The notes under the pieces: generated by a model
Database searches by the model: none
The model's input: the letters and a program-made list of their open reading frames with translations, nothing else
Told to the model about the DNA's origin: nothing
DNA from: Acidicapsa acidisoli
GTDB taxonomy: Bacteria > Acidobacteriota > Terriglobia > Terriglobales > Acidobacteriaceae
Reading direction: 5' to 3'
Assembly (NCBI RefSeq): GCF_025685625.1
Contig: NZ_JAGSYI010000001.1
Coordinates: forward strand, 1,674,001 to 1,738,000
Length of the DNA stretch: 64,000 nucleotides
Shown here: in pieces, positions 28,346-36,326 of the stretch
How positions within the stretch are numbered: the stretch's first letter is position 1
Layout of the letters: the number at the start of each line of letters is the position of its first letter
Made by a program: the position numbers and the translations under genes

Positions 28346-29631
28346 GGTCTAATTTGATATTCGCTCTTTCCCGAAGCATGGGCGGTTGCATCATTGGCTT
28401 TGCTTTTCTTGCCGTCTCCGCCAGCGCACAGCAGGCACTTACATGGGACCAGGTAAAGGCAGAGTTCGAGGCGGCAAACCCCACACTGAAAGCGGACGAG
28501 ATCAACGTGCAGGAGATGAAGGATGAGGAGATAACGGCGTATCTGCGCCCCAACCCAACGTTAACATTCTCAACGGATGGTACTCAAGTAGCACGCCATG
28601 ACGGGGTCTGGCAACCGTTGGCCGGCACTCAGTATCAGCCTAATTTTAGTTATCTGCACGAACGTCGGCATAAGCGAGAGTTACGGCTGGAGAGTGCGAA
28701 GGAGGGAACTCAGATTGCTGGATCGCAACACGAAGATCTTGAGCGGAATCTGATCTTCAACCTTCGCACCGTTTTCGTGCAGACCTTGCAGGCTAAGGCG
28801 GTTCTTCAACTCGCACAGGCGGATCTCGAATACTACGACAAAATCATTGAGATCAGCCAGGCACGATTCAAAGCCGGCAATATTGGACAGGTCGATCTGG
28901 ATCGCATTGAACTGTTGCGAGTCCAGTACGAGTCAGAGATTCAGACGGCGATCGTCAACCTGCGCACATCGAAGATTCAGTTGCTGCAACTCCTGGACGA
29001 CCGGACCTCTTTGGAAAAATTCGATGTGGTTGGTCCGTTTGATTTCTCGGACCAGTTTCAGCCGCTGGAGACCTATCGCCAGATGGCTCTCGACAACCGG
29101 CCCGATCTTAGGGCTGCGCTTGAGTCCATTCAACAGGCAGTGACCAACAATAGGCTCGCTATCGCCAATGGATCGACGGACCCGACATTTGGCGCGTGGT
29201 ACACCTACAATGGGTCGTTCAACAACCCTAACTCAAATCAGACCCTCGGCCTCAACGTAAGCGTCCCGCTGAGAATATTCGACCGCAACCAGGGCGAGAA
29301 GAAGCGCACATTGATCGACATCGACCGCAACAAGAAGTTGACCGACGCGGCGCGGGCGCAGGTCTTCAGTGACGTCGACTCAGCGTATGAACAGGTACGA
29401 AGCAACATCGCGCTGCTCACTCCCTATCGCGACAAGTACAAGGATCAGGCAACAAGGGTGCGCGACACAGTAACTTATTCTTATCAAAGAGGGGCTGCAT
29501 CGCTCATGGATTTTCTGAATGCGCAGAGCGATTATCGCGTGGTGCAGTTGGCGTATATGCAACTGGTGGGAGCGTACTTGACCGCCGCTGGTCAGTTGAA
29601 TCTCGCTGTGGGTCGTGAAGCGATTCAATAA
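28342..29631 (+). CDS. TolC-family outer-membrane efflux protein (CusC/CzcC-like)
   Basis: 429 residues from a TTG start that overlaps the pump's TGA (TTGA) and has GGAGG at 28331-28335, six bases upstream; the next ATG at 28378 would cut into the signal peptide. The signal peptide ends at VSASA. Two TolC repeats follow: long helices with QARFKAGNIGQVDLDRIELL and later YSYQRGAASLMDFLNAQSDY, the usual repeat signatures. It forms the outer-membrane duct for the RND pump. Translational coupling with the pump gene is likely. Confidence 0.92.
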   Translation: MRSNLIFALSRSMGGCIIGFAFLAVSASAQQALTWDQVKAEFEAANPTLKADEINVQEMKDEEITAYLRPNPTLTFSTDGTQVARHDGVWQPLAGTQYQPNFSYLHERRHKRELRLESAKEGTQIAGSQHEDLERNLIFNLRTVFVQTLQAKAVLQLAQADLEYYDKIIEISQARFKAGNIGQVDLDRIELLRVQYESEIQTAIVNLRTSKIQLLQLLDDRTSLEKFDVVGPFDFSDQFQPLETYRQMALDNRPDLRAALESIQQAVTNNRLAIANGSTDPTFGAWYTYNGSFNNPNSNQTLGLNVSVPLRIFDRNQGEKKRTLIDIDRNKKLTDAARAQVFSDVDSAYEQVRSNIALLTPYRDKYKDQATRVRDTVTYSYQRGAASLMDFLNAQSDYRVVQLAYMQLVGAYLTAAGQLNLAVGREAIQ

Positions 29632-29701
29632 TGTACATCTTGTCTACGACGAGTGAAAATGGTTGCGCTGACTTGAACAACACTTTGGAAGGGCTTGGTT
29701 G

Positions 29702-30361
29702 ATGAACAGAAACGAGATCCGTGCTTGTATCGAAGAAGTAGGTATCTTCCCGGCCGTTCGCGTTACTTCCGCCGAGCTTGCGCACTTTGCAGCGACCTCG
29801 GTATACGAGGCGGGTATTCCTGTCGTGGAAATTACCCTCACTGTGCCGGGCGCGGTCGATGTGATTGGCCAGCTTGCAAATCAGTATCCCGACCTCATCG
29901 TCGGCGGGGGAACAGTACTGGACGCGGAGATGGCAAAGCGCTGTCTGGATGCGGGCGCCCGCTTTCTCACGAGTCCCGGATTAGTTCCAGAAGTTGTCGA
30001 ATTTGCGCTTCGGAATGACGTCGTAATCATCCCGGGCGCGCTGACACCCAGCGAAGTGATCGCGGCTTGGAAGGCGGGAGTTGACTTTGTCAAGATATTC
30101 CCCTGTGCCCCGGTGGGTGGTGCGAGGTATATACGGGCATTGAAAATTCCGCTACCTCAGATACCCCTGATCGCATCTGGTGGAGTCGATCAAATTACAG
30201 CGCGCGACTTTATCCTTGCCGGCGCCAGCGCTATCGGAATTGGAGCAGAATTGATGCCTCGCGAGGCTCTTCAAACACGGAAGAAAGAATGGATACACGA
30301 ACTTGCGCGTAGATTTTCGGCAATAGTACGCAATGCACGAGAAACAATGAGTGCGGTTTGA
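29702..30361 (+). CDS. eda: KDPG/KHG aldolase (Entner-Doudoroff)
   Basis: 219 residues, a complete class I TIM-barrel aldolase. The active-site glutamate is in VVEITLT (near residue 43), and the Schiff-base lysine is in VDFVKIFPC (near residue 130). It splits 2-keto-3-deoxy-6-phosphogluconate into pyruvate and glyceraldehyde 3-phosphate, or acts on the related hydroxyglutarate. It starts 70 bases after the TolC gene. There is no sugar-acid operon around it, so it seems to be a lone gene placed by chance next to the efflux operon. Confidence 0.92.
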   Translation: MNRNEIRACIEEVGIFPAVRVTSAELAHFAATSVYEAGIPVVEITLTVPGAVDVIGQLANQYPDLIVGGGTVLDAEMAKRCLDAGARFLTSPGLVPEVVEFALRNDVVIIPGALTPSEVIAAWKAGVDFVKIFPCAPVGGARYIRALKIPLPQIPLIASGGVDQITARDFILAGASAIGIGAELMPREALQTRKKEWIHELARRFSAIVRNARETMSAV

Positions 30362-30396
30362 GCAGCCTCTGTCCTTCAAGTTCTATCCAGAGGAAT

Positions 30397-30433
30397 ATGG
30401 AGTCTTCGCAAAATACCTTTGCGAAGACTCCAT
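30397..30433 (+). terminator. Perfect 16-bp hairpin after eda
   Basis: The arms 30397-30412 (atggagtcttcgcaaa) and 30418-30433 are exact reverse complements around a 5-base loop, atacc. It lies 36 bases after the eda stop. No T tract follows. It is probably the transcription end of the efflux-eda unit. The 200 bases that follow up to the kinase gene hold no supported gene. Confidence 0.6.
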
Positions 30434-30633
30434 GAACCAGTGAGCAAGATCGAAAGCTCTTGGAAAGATAATTTAACCGCCCTTGGATTCTGGCTGACAT
30501 CAGCTTGTCTATTTCGAGAGAGCTTGGCTAAAAAGTACGGGGTATGGAGGGCAACGGTTTCTCTTGATGCCGCCGAGGCGTCTTCTTTACAACTTTTTGA
30601 TGGCCGACTGTTTAGGCTTTCCTTAGCTCGTCC

Positions 30634-32136
30634 GTGCGACGAACGATCATGGTGCAAGGCTTGACAGATCGACGTTACTTAGCCTGGATTAAACCTGCGG
30701 GGAGGTTCAGAGCGCTGGGGGAATGTCTTGCCGTTGGCTCAGGCCTCGCGGTGTTGACCTACGGTGGGACCCTCCTGCGGGTTAACCTGACGACGATCAG
30801 TTTTCTTAATTTGCTCCTTGTGCTAATCGTGGCGTTGTTTTGCGGTTTCTGGCAGGCGTCACTTACCTCCCTTCTGGCAGTTGCTTGCCTAGACTATTTC
30901 TTTTTACCGCCTCTCTTCAGATTTAACATTGCCGATCCACAAGACTGGGTCTCCCTTGGGGCATTCGAGTTTACAGCGATTGTGGTAAGCAGGTTGTCTG
31001 CAAGGGAGTTGCGGAATGCAAACGAGGCGGCCATTAACCGCAAAGGGATGGAGCAGCTGTATGAGTTGAGCCGAAGTTCGTTGTTACTGGATTTGCGCCG
31101 AGCACCCGGTCCGCAGCTTGTGGTCTTGATTCAGAGGATATTTGAAGCAAGCGCGGTTGAATTGTACGACGCAAACCTCAGTCGCACGGACAAAATTGGC
31201 GACTGGGAAGTGGGCGAGGAAGAGTTGGCGGAGGAATGCTATTTGCATGGTGCAGTGCAGGGCGATCAGAAGTCGCCGACATTGCAATGCATTCTGCGGG
31301 CTAGTCATGGATCTGTGGGCGCATTGGTCGTGCGGGGAAATCTAAGCACTCTTGTACTTGATGCTTTGGGATCTCTGGCGGCTATTGCGATGGACCGCCA
31401 CCAGTCATTTGAGAATGAGGACAGAGCAGAAAAGGCGAAGCAAAGTGAGCAGTTACGCACCGCCGTACTAGACGCATTGGCGCACGAGTTCAAGACCCCG
31501 CTGACCGCGATTCAAACCGCAAGCGCGGGTCTGCTGGAACTTGGAGAGTTAGGAAATTCTCAAAGCGATTTGGCTACGTTGATTGAGCACGAGGCAGTTC
31601 GATTGGAAGAGCTGTGTACGCGATTGCTGCGGACCGCGAAGCTGGAAGCAAGAGAAGTCGGATTGCAAATCAGCAATGTGAACGTGCAGCAGTTGATCTT
31701 TGAGGTCTTGGCCAGTCCAACCGTGAAAGAAGCAAGTGACAGGATAAAGGTCACCTTGGATAACCCGGTGCTAACTGTTCGCGGAGATCGTGGCCTATTA
31801 TCGATGATCCTTACGCAGTATATTGATAACGCTCGAAAGTACTCCACGCCAGGCACGAAGATTGAGATTGCAGCGCATGAAGATCCCACGGGGCTATTAA
31901 TATCCGTTCATAACGTCGGTTTCACTATTCGCATCGAAGATCGCGAGCGGATCTTTGAGCGATTCTATCGTTCGCCGGATTCCAAAGAGTCCGTCTCCGG
32001 CACCGGTATAGGGCTCTCTGTCGCAAGAAATGCGGCAGAGGCCCATCATGGCCATGTATGGGTCGTAAGTGATGAAAAGGAGGGAACGACTTTCTTTCTC
32101 TCCATTCCTAACCGAGCAAGGAGCAATCTGTCATGA
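30634..32136 (+). CDS. Short KdpD-like sensor histidine kinase (DUF4118 + HisKA + HATPase)
   Basis: 500 residues. Four hydrophobic segments in residues 30-120 form a DUF4118 membrane domain (LLLVLIVALFCGFWQASLTS, CLDYFFLPPLFRFNI), as in KdpD. A GAF-like region follows (about 150-260), then HisKA with the phosphorylated His284 in ALAHEFKTPLTAIQ, and the ATPase domain with YIDNARKYSTPG and GTGIGLSVARNAAEAHHGHV. The roughly 370-residue cytoplasmic KdpD sensor and USP-like domains are absent. Start is either GTG 30634 or ATG 30649. Its last bases overlap the response-regulator start. It likely signals K+ or envelope stress to the next gene product and may control kdpFABC. Confidence 0.88.
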   Translation: MRRTIMVQGLTDRRYLAWIKPAGRFRALGECLAVGSGLAVLTYGGTLLRVNLTTISFLNLLLVLIVALFCGFWQASLTSLLAVACLDYFFLPPLFRFNIADPQDWVSLGAFEFTAIVVSRLSARELRNANEAAINRKGMEQLYELSRSSLLLDLRRAPGPQLVVLIQRIFEASAVELYDANLSRTDKIGDWEVGEEELAEECYLHGAVQGDQKSPTLQCILRASHGSVGALVVRGNLSTLVLDALGSLAAIAMDRHQSFENEDRAEKAKQSEQLRTAVLDALAHEFKTPLTAIQTASAGLLELGELGNSQSDLATLIEHEAVRLEELCTRLLRTAKLEAREVGLQISNVNVQQLIFEVLASPTVKEASDRIKVTLDNPVLTVRGDRGLLSMILTQYIDNARKYSTPGTKIEIAAHEDPTGLLISVHNVGFTIRIEDRERIFERFYRSPDSKESVSGTGIGLSVARNAAEAHHGHVWVVSDEKEGTTFFLSIPNRARSNLS

Positions 32137-32870
32137 AAAAATCACTAGGAGCCGGAGAAGGCACAATCTTGGTAGTCGATGATGACAGTTCTACGCGACG
32201 CGCGTTGCGTGTGACTTTGTCCGGCATGGGATACACAGTTGTAGAAGCTTCCCGAGGCGAGGAGGCTGTGTCACTTGTGCGTGTCACGTGGTTCGACGCG
32301 GTATTGTTGGACGTGGATATGCCGGGAATGGGCGGAGTGGAAGCATGCAAGTCGATCCGCCATGCGATTACACATTTGCCCATTCTGATGTTGTCGGTGT
32401 TGGATGATGAGGACGACATGGTGATGGCGCTTGAGGCCGGAGCCGATGATTACATCACGAAGCCCTTTCAGTTGCGCTTGCTTACCGCACGGTTGCATTC
32501 GGCTGTACGTCGCCGGAACGCTGTGCAGAACGATCATGACATGCCGATTCGATATGGTTACATCGAGTTGGATCCGGTAAAGTACCATGTGAAAAAGCGC
32601 GGAAAGCTGATTCACCTGACACCCAAGGAATTCGAGATGTTGCACTACCTGATGAATCACGCTGGCGAACCCGTACCTCACGAGCGGCTGTTGCGATCCG
32701 TGTGGGGCCCAGGGTATGGAAGCGAGTTTGAGTACCTGCGGACGTATATGCGCCAGCTGCGCACGAAGATTGAAGACGACCCGACCCATCCGCAATACTT
32801 GTTGACGGAAGCTAACGTCGGCTATAGGTTTAACGATCAGCAACCGAATGAGGAGAACTTACCCGCTTGA
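32133..32870 (+). CDS. OmpR-family response regulator (KdpE-like)
   Basis: 245 residues. The receiver domain has VVDDDSSTRR, phospho-acceptor Asp60 in DAVLLDVDMPGM and Lys in YITKPFQLR. The C-terminal winged helix ends TYMRQLRTKIEDDPTHPQYL, with the KdpE-type LLTEANVGYRF ending. It begins inside the kinase stop (ATGA overlap) with AAGGAG a few bases upstream, so the pair is coupled. Targets are not visible, but kdpFABC and the metal genes nearby are the obvious candidates. Confidence 0.92.
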   Translation: MKKSLGAGEGTILVVDDDSSTRRALRVTLSGMGYTVVEASRGEEAVSLVRVTWFDAVLLDVDMPGMGGVEACKSIRHAITHLPILMLSVLDDEDDMVMALEAGADDYITKPFQLRLLTARLHSAVRRRNAVQNDHDMPIRYGYIELDPVKYHVKKRGKLIHLTPKEFEMLHYLMNHAGEPVPHERLLRSVWGPGYGSEFEYLRTYMRQLRTKIEDDPTHPQYLLTEANVGYRFNDQQPNEENLPA

Positions 32871-33066
32871 ATGCTAGACCGAAAGATCCGATACACCGCC
32901 TAGCGGCTCTCCTCCGTATTGTCTGTTTTTACGATCGACTGAACGCCAATTATAAGAATGGCGCGGATTGGCCGGTACGTTGTTACCCGCGGCATTGCAG
33001 AGTCGCCCTATGGCCGGTTGGGGCCTGTTGAACAAATGCTACACAGAAATGCGAACGGTTTGATCT

Positions 33067-33684
33067 ATGGAATCTTCGTTGGCCCTAGTTGGCTTGGCTC
33101 TTCTATTGTTTGCTTCCACAAATGTCGACGATATTTTTGTGCTGGTTGGATTTTTCTCCGATCCCAGACTTCATGTGCGAGACATCGTAATCGGTCAATA
33201 CGTTGGGATAGCTGCTCTCTTTGGAGTAAGTGTGGCTGTGTCCCTGCTTTCTCTCGTGATTCCCAGCGCCTATATGGGTTTACTGGGGATAGCTCCCATC
33301 CTGATTGGCGCGAAAAAACTCCTTGAACTATACAGAAGTCGCGACAGAGTCGAGGAGAGTCTCGAAACTCGCTCGGTTTCCGGAGCCTACATGCGAACTA
33401 CAGCCGTCGCACTTGTGACGATCGCGAATGGCGGTGACAACATTGGCGTTTACACGCCGACCTTTGCCATCCGATCGGGTCACGCGATCACAATGATCGC
33501 TCTCGTATTCGCCGTCATGACGGCACTTTGGTGTTTTATCGCTCATTCGATCGTCAGTCACCCGAAACTAGGCGCACCAATTCGCCGCTACGGGCACCGT
33601 GTCGCACCAATGGTGTTAATCAGTCTTGGCTTCTTGATCCTCTTTCAGTCAGGCAGCGTTGGATTGCTGCTTCAACATGCTTGA
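33067..33684 (+). CDS. CadD-like cadmium/cation exporter
   Basis: 205 residues with about six membrane helices. FASTNVDDIFVLVGFF at the N-terminus and VALVTIANGGDNIGVYTPTF in the middle are the paired acidic motifs of the CadD/LysE superfamily. The family confers cadmium resistance in Gram-positive bacteria. It stands alone 200 bases after the response regulator and is possibly part of a metal-resistance neighbourhood with the RND system. Confidence 0.85.
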   Translation: MESSLALVGLALLLFASTNVDDIFVLVGFFSDPRLHVRDIVIGQYVGIAALFGVSVAVSLLSLVIPSAYMGLLGIAPILIGAKKLLELYRSRDRVEESLETRSVSGAYMRTTAVALVTIANGGDNIGVYTPTFAIRSGHAITMIALVFAVMTALWCFIAHSIVSHPKLGAPIRRYGHRVAPMVLISLGFLILFQSGSVGLLLQHA

Positions 33685-34097
33685 TCCTAGAGAATCGTTG
33701 GGACCCGCCCTGTCGGACGTCCTTCACGTTTGTAACAGTAGCGAAGCCTGGTGTCGGAATTGAACCAGTGGCTCAGCAGGAATCACTCCAAACGTTCCAA
33801 CAGCGGATATCAGAAGCGGTAGATCAGATTGTTACTGAATGCTTCGAGGCGTGTACAATCGTCGTGGCGCACTCCGGCACCATCTGAGCGGCACTGCATT
33901 ACCTGCTGCAACTTCCCTTGAGCGCGTACGAAGTCCCTTCCATACCTCAGGGCGGCATTGTGGTAGTGGTGAAGCATTTCGACGGTTCGTGGAACGCAGC
34001 AGGATGAAGGAGAGCCGACGTTTGCGAGTTTATTCTTGTTACCACTCTCAAACCTGGTGTTGGACGTCTTCGTAAAGCGCGAAGCGTGGTGTCGATC

Positions 34098-34241
34098 TTA
34101 AGTAGCACACCGTTTGTGCTTGAGTAGAATAATCGCGAGAACAACAAACGTCAGGAAAGCGATGATCGATTTGAAAAGTTGATGTGGCATTTCCGAGACA
34201 AATGATCCGGAAGTGGAGATGATCATTGGTGAGATAGCCAT
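34098..34241 (-). CDS. Possible 47-residue membrane peptide
   Basis: Frame MAISPMIISTSGSFVSEMPH, then QLFKSIIAFLTFVVLAIILL with a basic end KHKRCAT. It has a single strong membrane helix. A GGAGG lies 12 bases upstream of the ATG, rather far. It may be chance in an AT-richer area. Only the hydrophobic segment plus basic anchor argue for it. Confidence 0.3.
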   Translation of the reverse strand: MAISPMIISTSGSFVSEMPHQLFKSIIAFLTFVVLAIILLKHKRCAT

Positions 34242-34346
34242 AGCAGGTACCCGCCTCCAGTCAACACTTGACGCCGTCTTCCATTCGTTGTTTCACTCCA
34301 CCAGCCTCTACGAGGCTTACGTTACGCGATTTACCTGGGTACCGAA

Positions 34347-34538
34347 CTAGGGAATCAAGAACGCATCTATGAGCAGAAGAAGTATAAGAACGAGGATCGC
34401 AAACACGAATGCCCCTTTCCTTCGGTCCTGCTCCTCCTGCACTTCCAATGTCCTCGAGTGGAGACGAATAGCCGAGAAGACTCCATCCGACTTCGTCTTG
34501 TGCTTGGCGCCGCTGCTTTGCTCCATCGCCATGAACAC
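34347..34538 (-). CDS. Possible 63-residue tail-anchored membrane protein
   Basis: A polar N-terminal part (EVQEEQDRRKGAF) is followed by a C-terminal hydrophobic stretch FVFAILVLILLLLIDAFLIP that ends the protein. No family is recognised. The start codon is ATG, without a strong ribosome binding site. Low confidence. Confidence 0.3.
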   Translation of the reverse strand: MFMAMEQSSGAKHKTKSDGVFSAIRLHSRTLEVQEEQDRRKGAFVFAILVLILLLLIDAFLIP

Positions 34539-35001
34539 AATTTGCTCTTAACCCATAAGCGAAGGATAAAGAGGTCTATGATAGTGCGGGCACTTCGAGT
34601 TTATCCCAAGCGCCTCATCGATAAAAGATTTAACCATTCGCCCATTTACTCATCCGGCCGACGAAGCATTCCGATGGTTTAACCGACCAATTGAGTTTCC
34701 TTCGAAGAAATCTCAGTGCAGGTACTGAGGCCGCCGAACGATAAAAGTGTCTGATGGAAACTTCTCTTCAGAGTTCTTGTTTTCTTGTTGGTCTCAAGGG
34801 CGACAAATGGCATGTTTTGCGGAGGGGAGTCGCCTTGGAGGTCTCGCACGGAGAAATGTACTCACGTAAAGCAATGCCAACCTTGTGGGGATTGATGGTT
34901 ATGCTTCTTCGCTGAATGTTGCGTCTGGGCAGGGCGTACCAGTCGTGACTTGGATCGCACGTTTTCTGCTTAGGCGTTAGGGCTGATTTGAAAGCAATAG
35001 T

Positions 35002-35136
35002 TTAACCTGAATCGAAGCAGGAAGACATGATGCGCAATGCGAAATGGTTATTGCCGATGATGGCGGGAATAGCCGCATCGTGATTGATCTCCGCAAAGCC
35101 CTTCAACGTTTTATCCTTCACCCTCGCTTTAGCCAT
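35002..35136 (-). CDS. Possible 44-residue small protein
   Basis: MAKARVKDKTLKGFAEINHD followed by AAIPAIIGNNHFALRIMSSC. The start has a purine-rich upstream sequence (AGGAGAAGG). No family is recognised. The evidence is only the start context and moderate composition. Confidence 0.25.
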   Translation of the reverse strand: MAKARVKDKTLKGFAEINHDAAIPAIIGNNHFALRIMSSCFDSG

Positions 35137-35454
35137 CGAACCTTCTCCTGCATGGAATCGACGACCGCGGCCCGGGTGCCATCGGTTTAGAAAACTCTCC
35201 AACGGGGTCAAGCTGTCTCCAGCCGTCACCACATCTCAAATCGCCAGCACACCGGAACCACGCTCCATAGCGGGCACAAAGCTCCAGAGTGACCGAGGTC
35301 ATAGCTTGCCGGGCCGTCCATATTTCGACGCGCCTCGCAGCTTCTGGTGTCAGTTTCTGGAATCGCGAAAGGAGGGAACCGCCCTGCGCCGCTCCATACT
35401 GACTGTTCGCAGCAGTTGGCTCTGCCTTCTCGGAACGCGTGTCATTCTCGTTCG

Positions 35455-36144
35455 CTAATGCGCAGAGCGGACTCTGACTGCCGCCGCAAGATCGCGAGAG
35501 AGGTGCAAAGCCTTCGAAGCGCTGGCGGCGTGCAGAACGAACTCATCCGAGGATCTGGATTTGATCTGTAACTGCGCGCCGGGAGTGACGCCGTGGGCCT
35601 TGAGCCGCTTCAACAAAGGCGCATCCTCATCTGAAACGCTGTCCACAATAAAAGTGCCCTGATCACAAATATCCGTCAACGGCTCGGAGGTCTGTGCGGG
35701 CATTTTCCCGTCCATTGCAGGGATGCAATGCCCGTGTGGATCGAACTTCGGGTGGCCCAGCTTTGCGGCGATGCGCTCCTCAAATCGCTCAGAGATGAAG
35801 TGTTCAAGCCGTTCCGCTTCCTCGTGAACCTCTTCAAGAGGATAGTCCAGCACTTCGTAGAGGAATGTTTCGATGAGCCGATGATGGCGCAGCACTTCGA
35901 GAGCGCGCCGTTTGCCTTCTGCGGAAAGGAGAACGCCGCGATGCCTTTCGTATTCCACAAACGGCAACGCAGAAGAAGCCAGTTTCTGCAGCATATTGGT
36001 GACCGAAGCCGGCGCAACTCCCAATCGGTCGGCCAGTGCGGTACTCGATACGCGCCGTTCTTCTGGTCCGCCGAGGGCGAGGATCGCCTTCAAATAGTTG
36101 TCCACTGATTCGGTGTTGACGTTCCCTTGACGGCTCGATGGCAT
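35455..36144 (-). CDS. DtxR/MntR-family metal-dependent transcriptional repressor
   Basis: 229 residues from the start MPSSRQGNVNTESVDNYLKA; the frame is open for 31 more codons but those lie over the operator region. The winged helix is residues about 10-75 (SSTALADRLGVAPASVTNML), followed by the dimerisation/metal domain (HHRLIETFLYEVLDYPLEEV, EAERLEHFISERF), and a C-terminal FeoA/SH3-like domain (GVTPGAQLQIKSRSSDE). With bound Fe2+ or Mn2+ it should repress nearby genes. Two TTAGG-type palindromes lie in the short intergenic region toward the divergent TonB receptor. Confidence 0.9.
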   Translation of the reverse strand: MPSSRQGNVNTESVDNYLKAILALGGPEERRVSSTALADRLGVAPASVTNMLQKLASSALPFVEYERHRGVLLSAEGKRRALEVLRHHRLIETFLYEVLDYPLEEVHEEAERLEHFISERFEERIAAKLGHPKFDPHGHCIPAMDGKMPAQTSEPLTDICDQGTFIVDSVSDEDAPLLKRLKAHGVTPGAQLQIKSRSSDEFVLHAASASKALHLSRDLAAAVRVRSAH

Positions 36145-36196
36145 GGCCTGGCATCTCCTGGACAATTTCCGGCGAAAATTTGACACTTTGGCTATT

Positions 36197-36229
36197 TTAG
36201 GCGAACCTAATCTTTTAGGCGCGCCTAAA
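36197..36229. promoter_or_regulatory. Two adjacent operator-like palindromes (DtxR/MntR type)
   Basis: Copy one at 36197-36210 is TTAGGCGAACCTAA (arms TTAGG and CCTAA). Copy two at 36214-36229 is TTTAGGCGCGCCTAAA, a perfect 16-base palindrome. They are one and a half helical turns apart, centre to centre. They sit between the divergent metal repressor (starts 36144) and the receptor gene (starts 36327). The TTAGG/CCTAA half-sites match the general form of DtxR-family operators. Confidence 0.75.
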
Positions 36230-36326
36230 TATTGCATATCCCAGGGGAATTCTCGTCCCCTGAGCGTGGTTGCAAGGGCCAGCGCTTTTTCATGGGAATC
36301 GTTCCCAATCTCCAGAGGTCATTCTC

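Larger units (their letters stand above)
33685..35454. other. Gene-poor 1.8-kb region
   Basis: No gene of ordinary size is supported. Three short minus-strand frames are listed separately with low confidence. The stretch contains scattered short frames of no clear origin, and its codon use does not favour any reading frame. It may be an eroded remnant between the cadD gene and the metal regulator. Confidence 0.45.

Noticed and set aside
30419-30664. 81-codon frame between eda and the histidine kinase
   Set aside because: It starts inside the hairpin, overlaps the kinase start and has no protein-like features.
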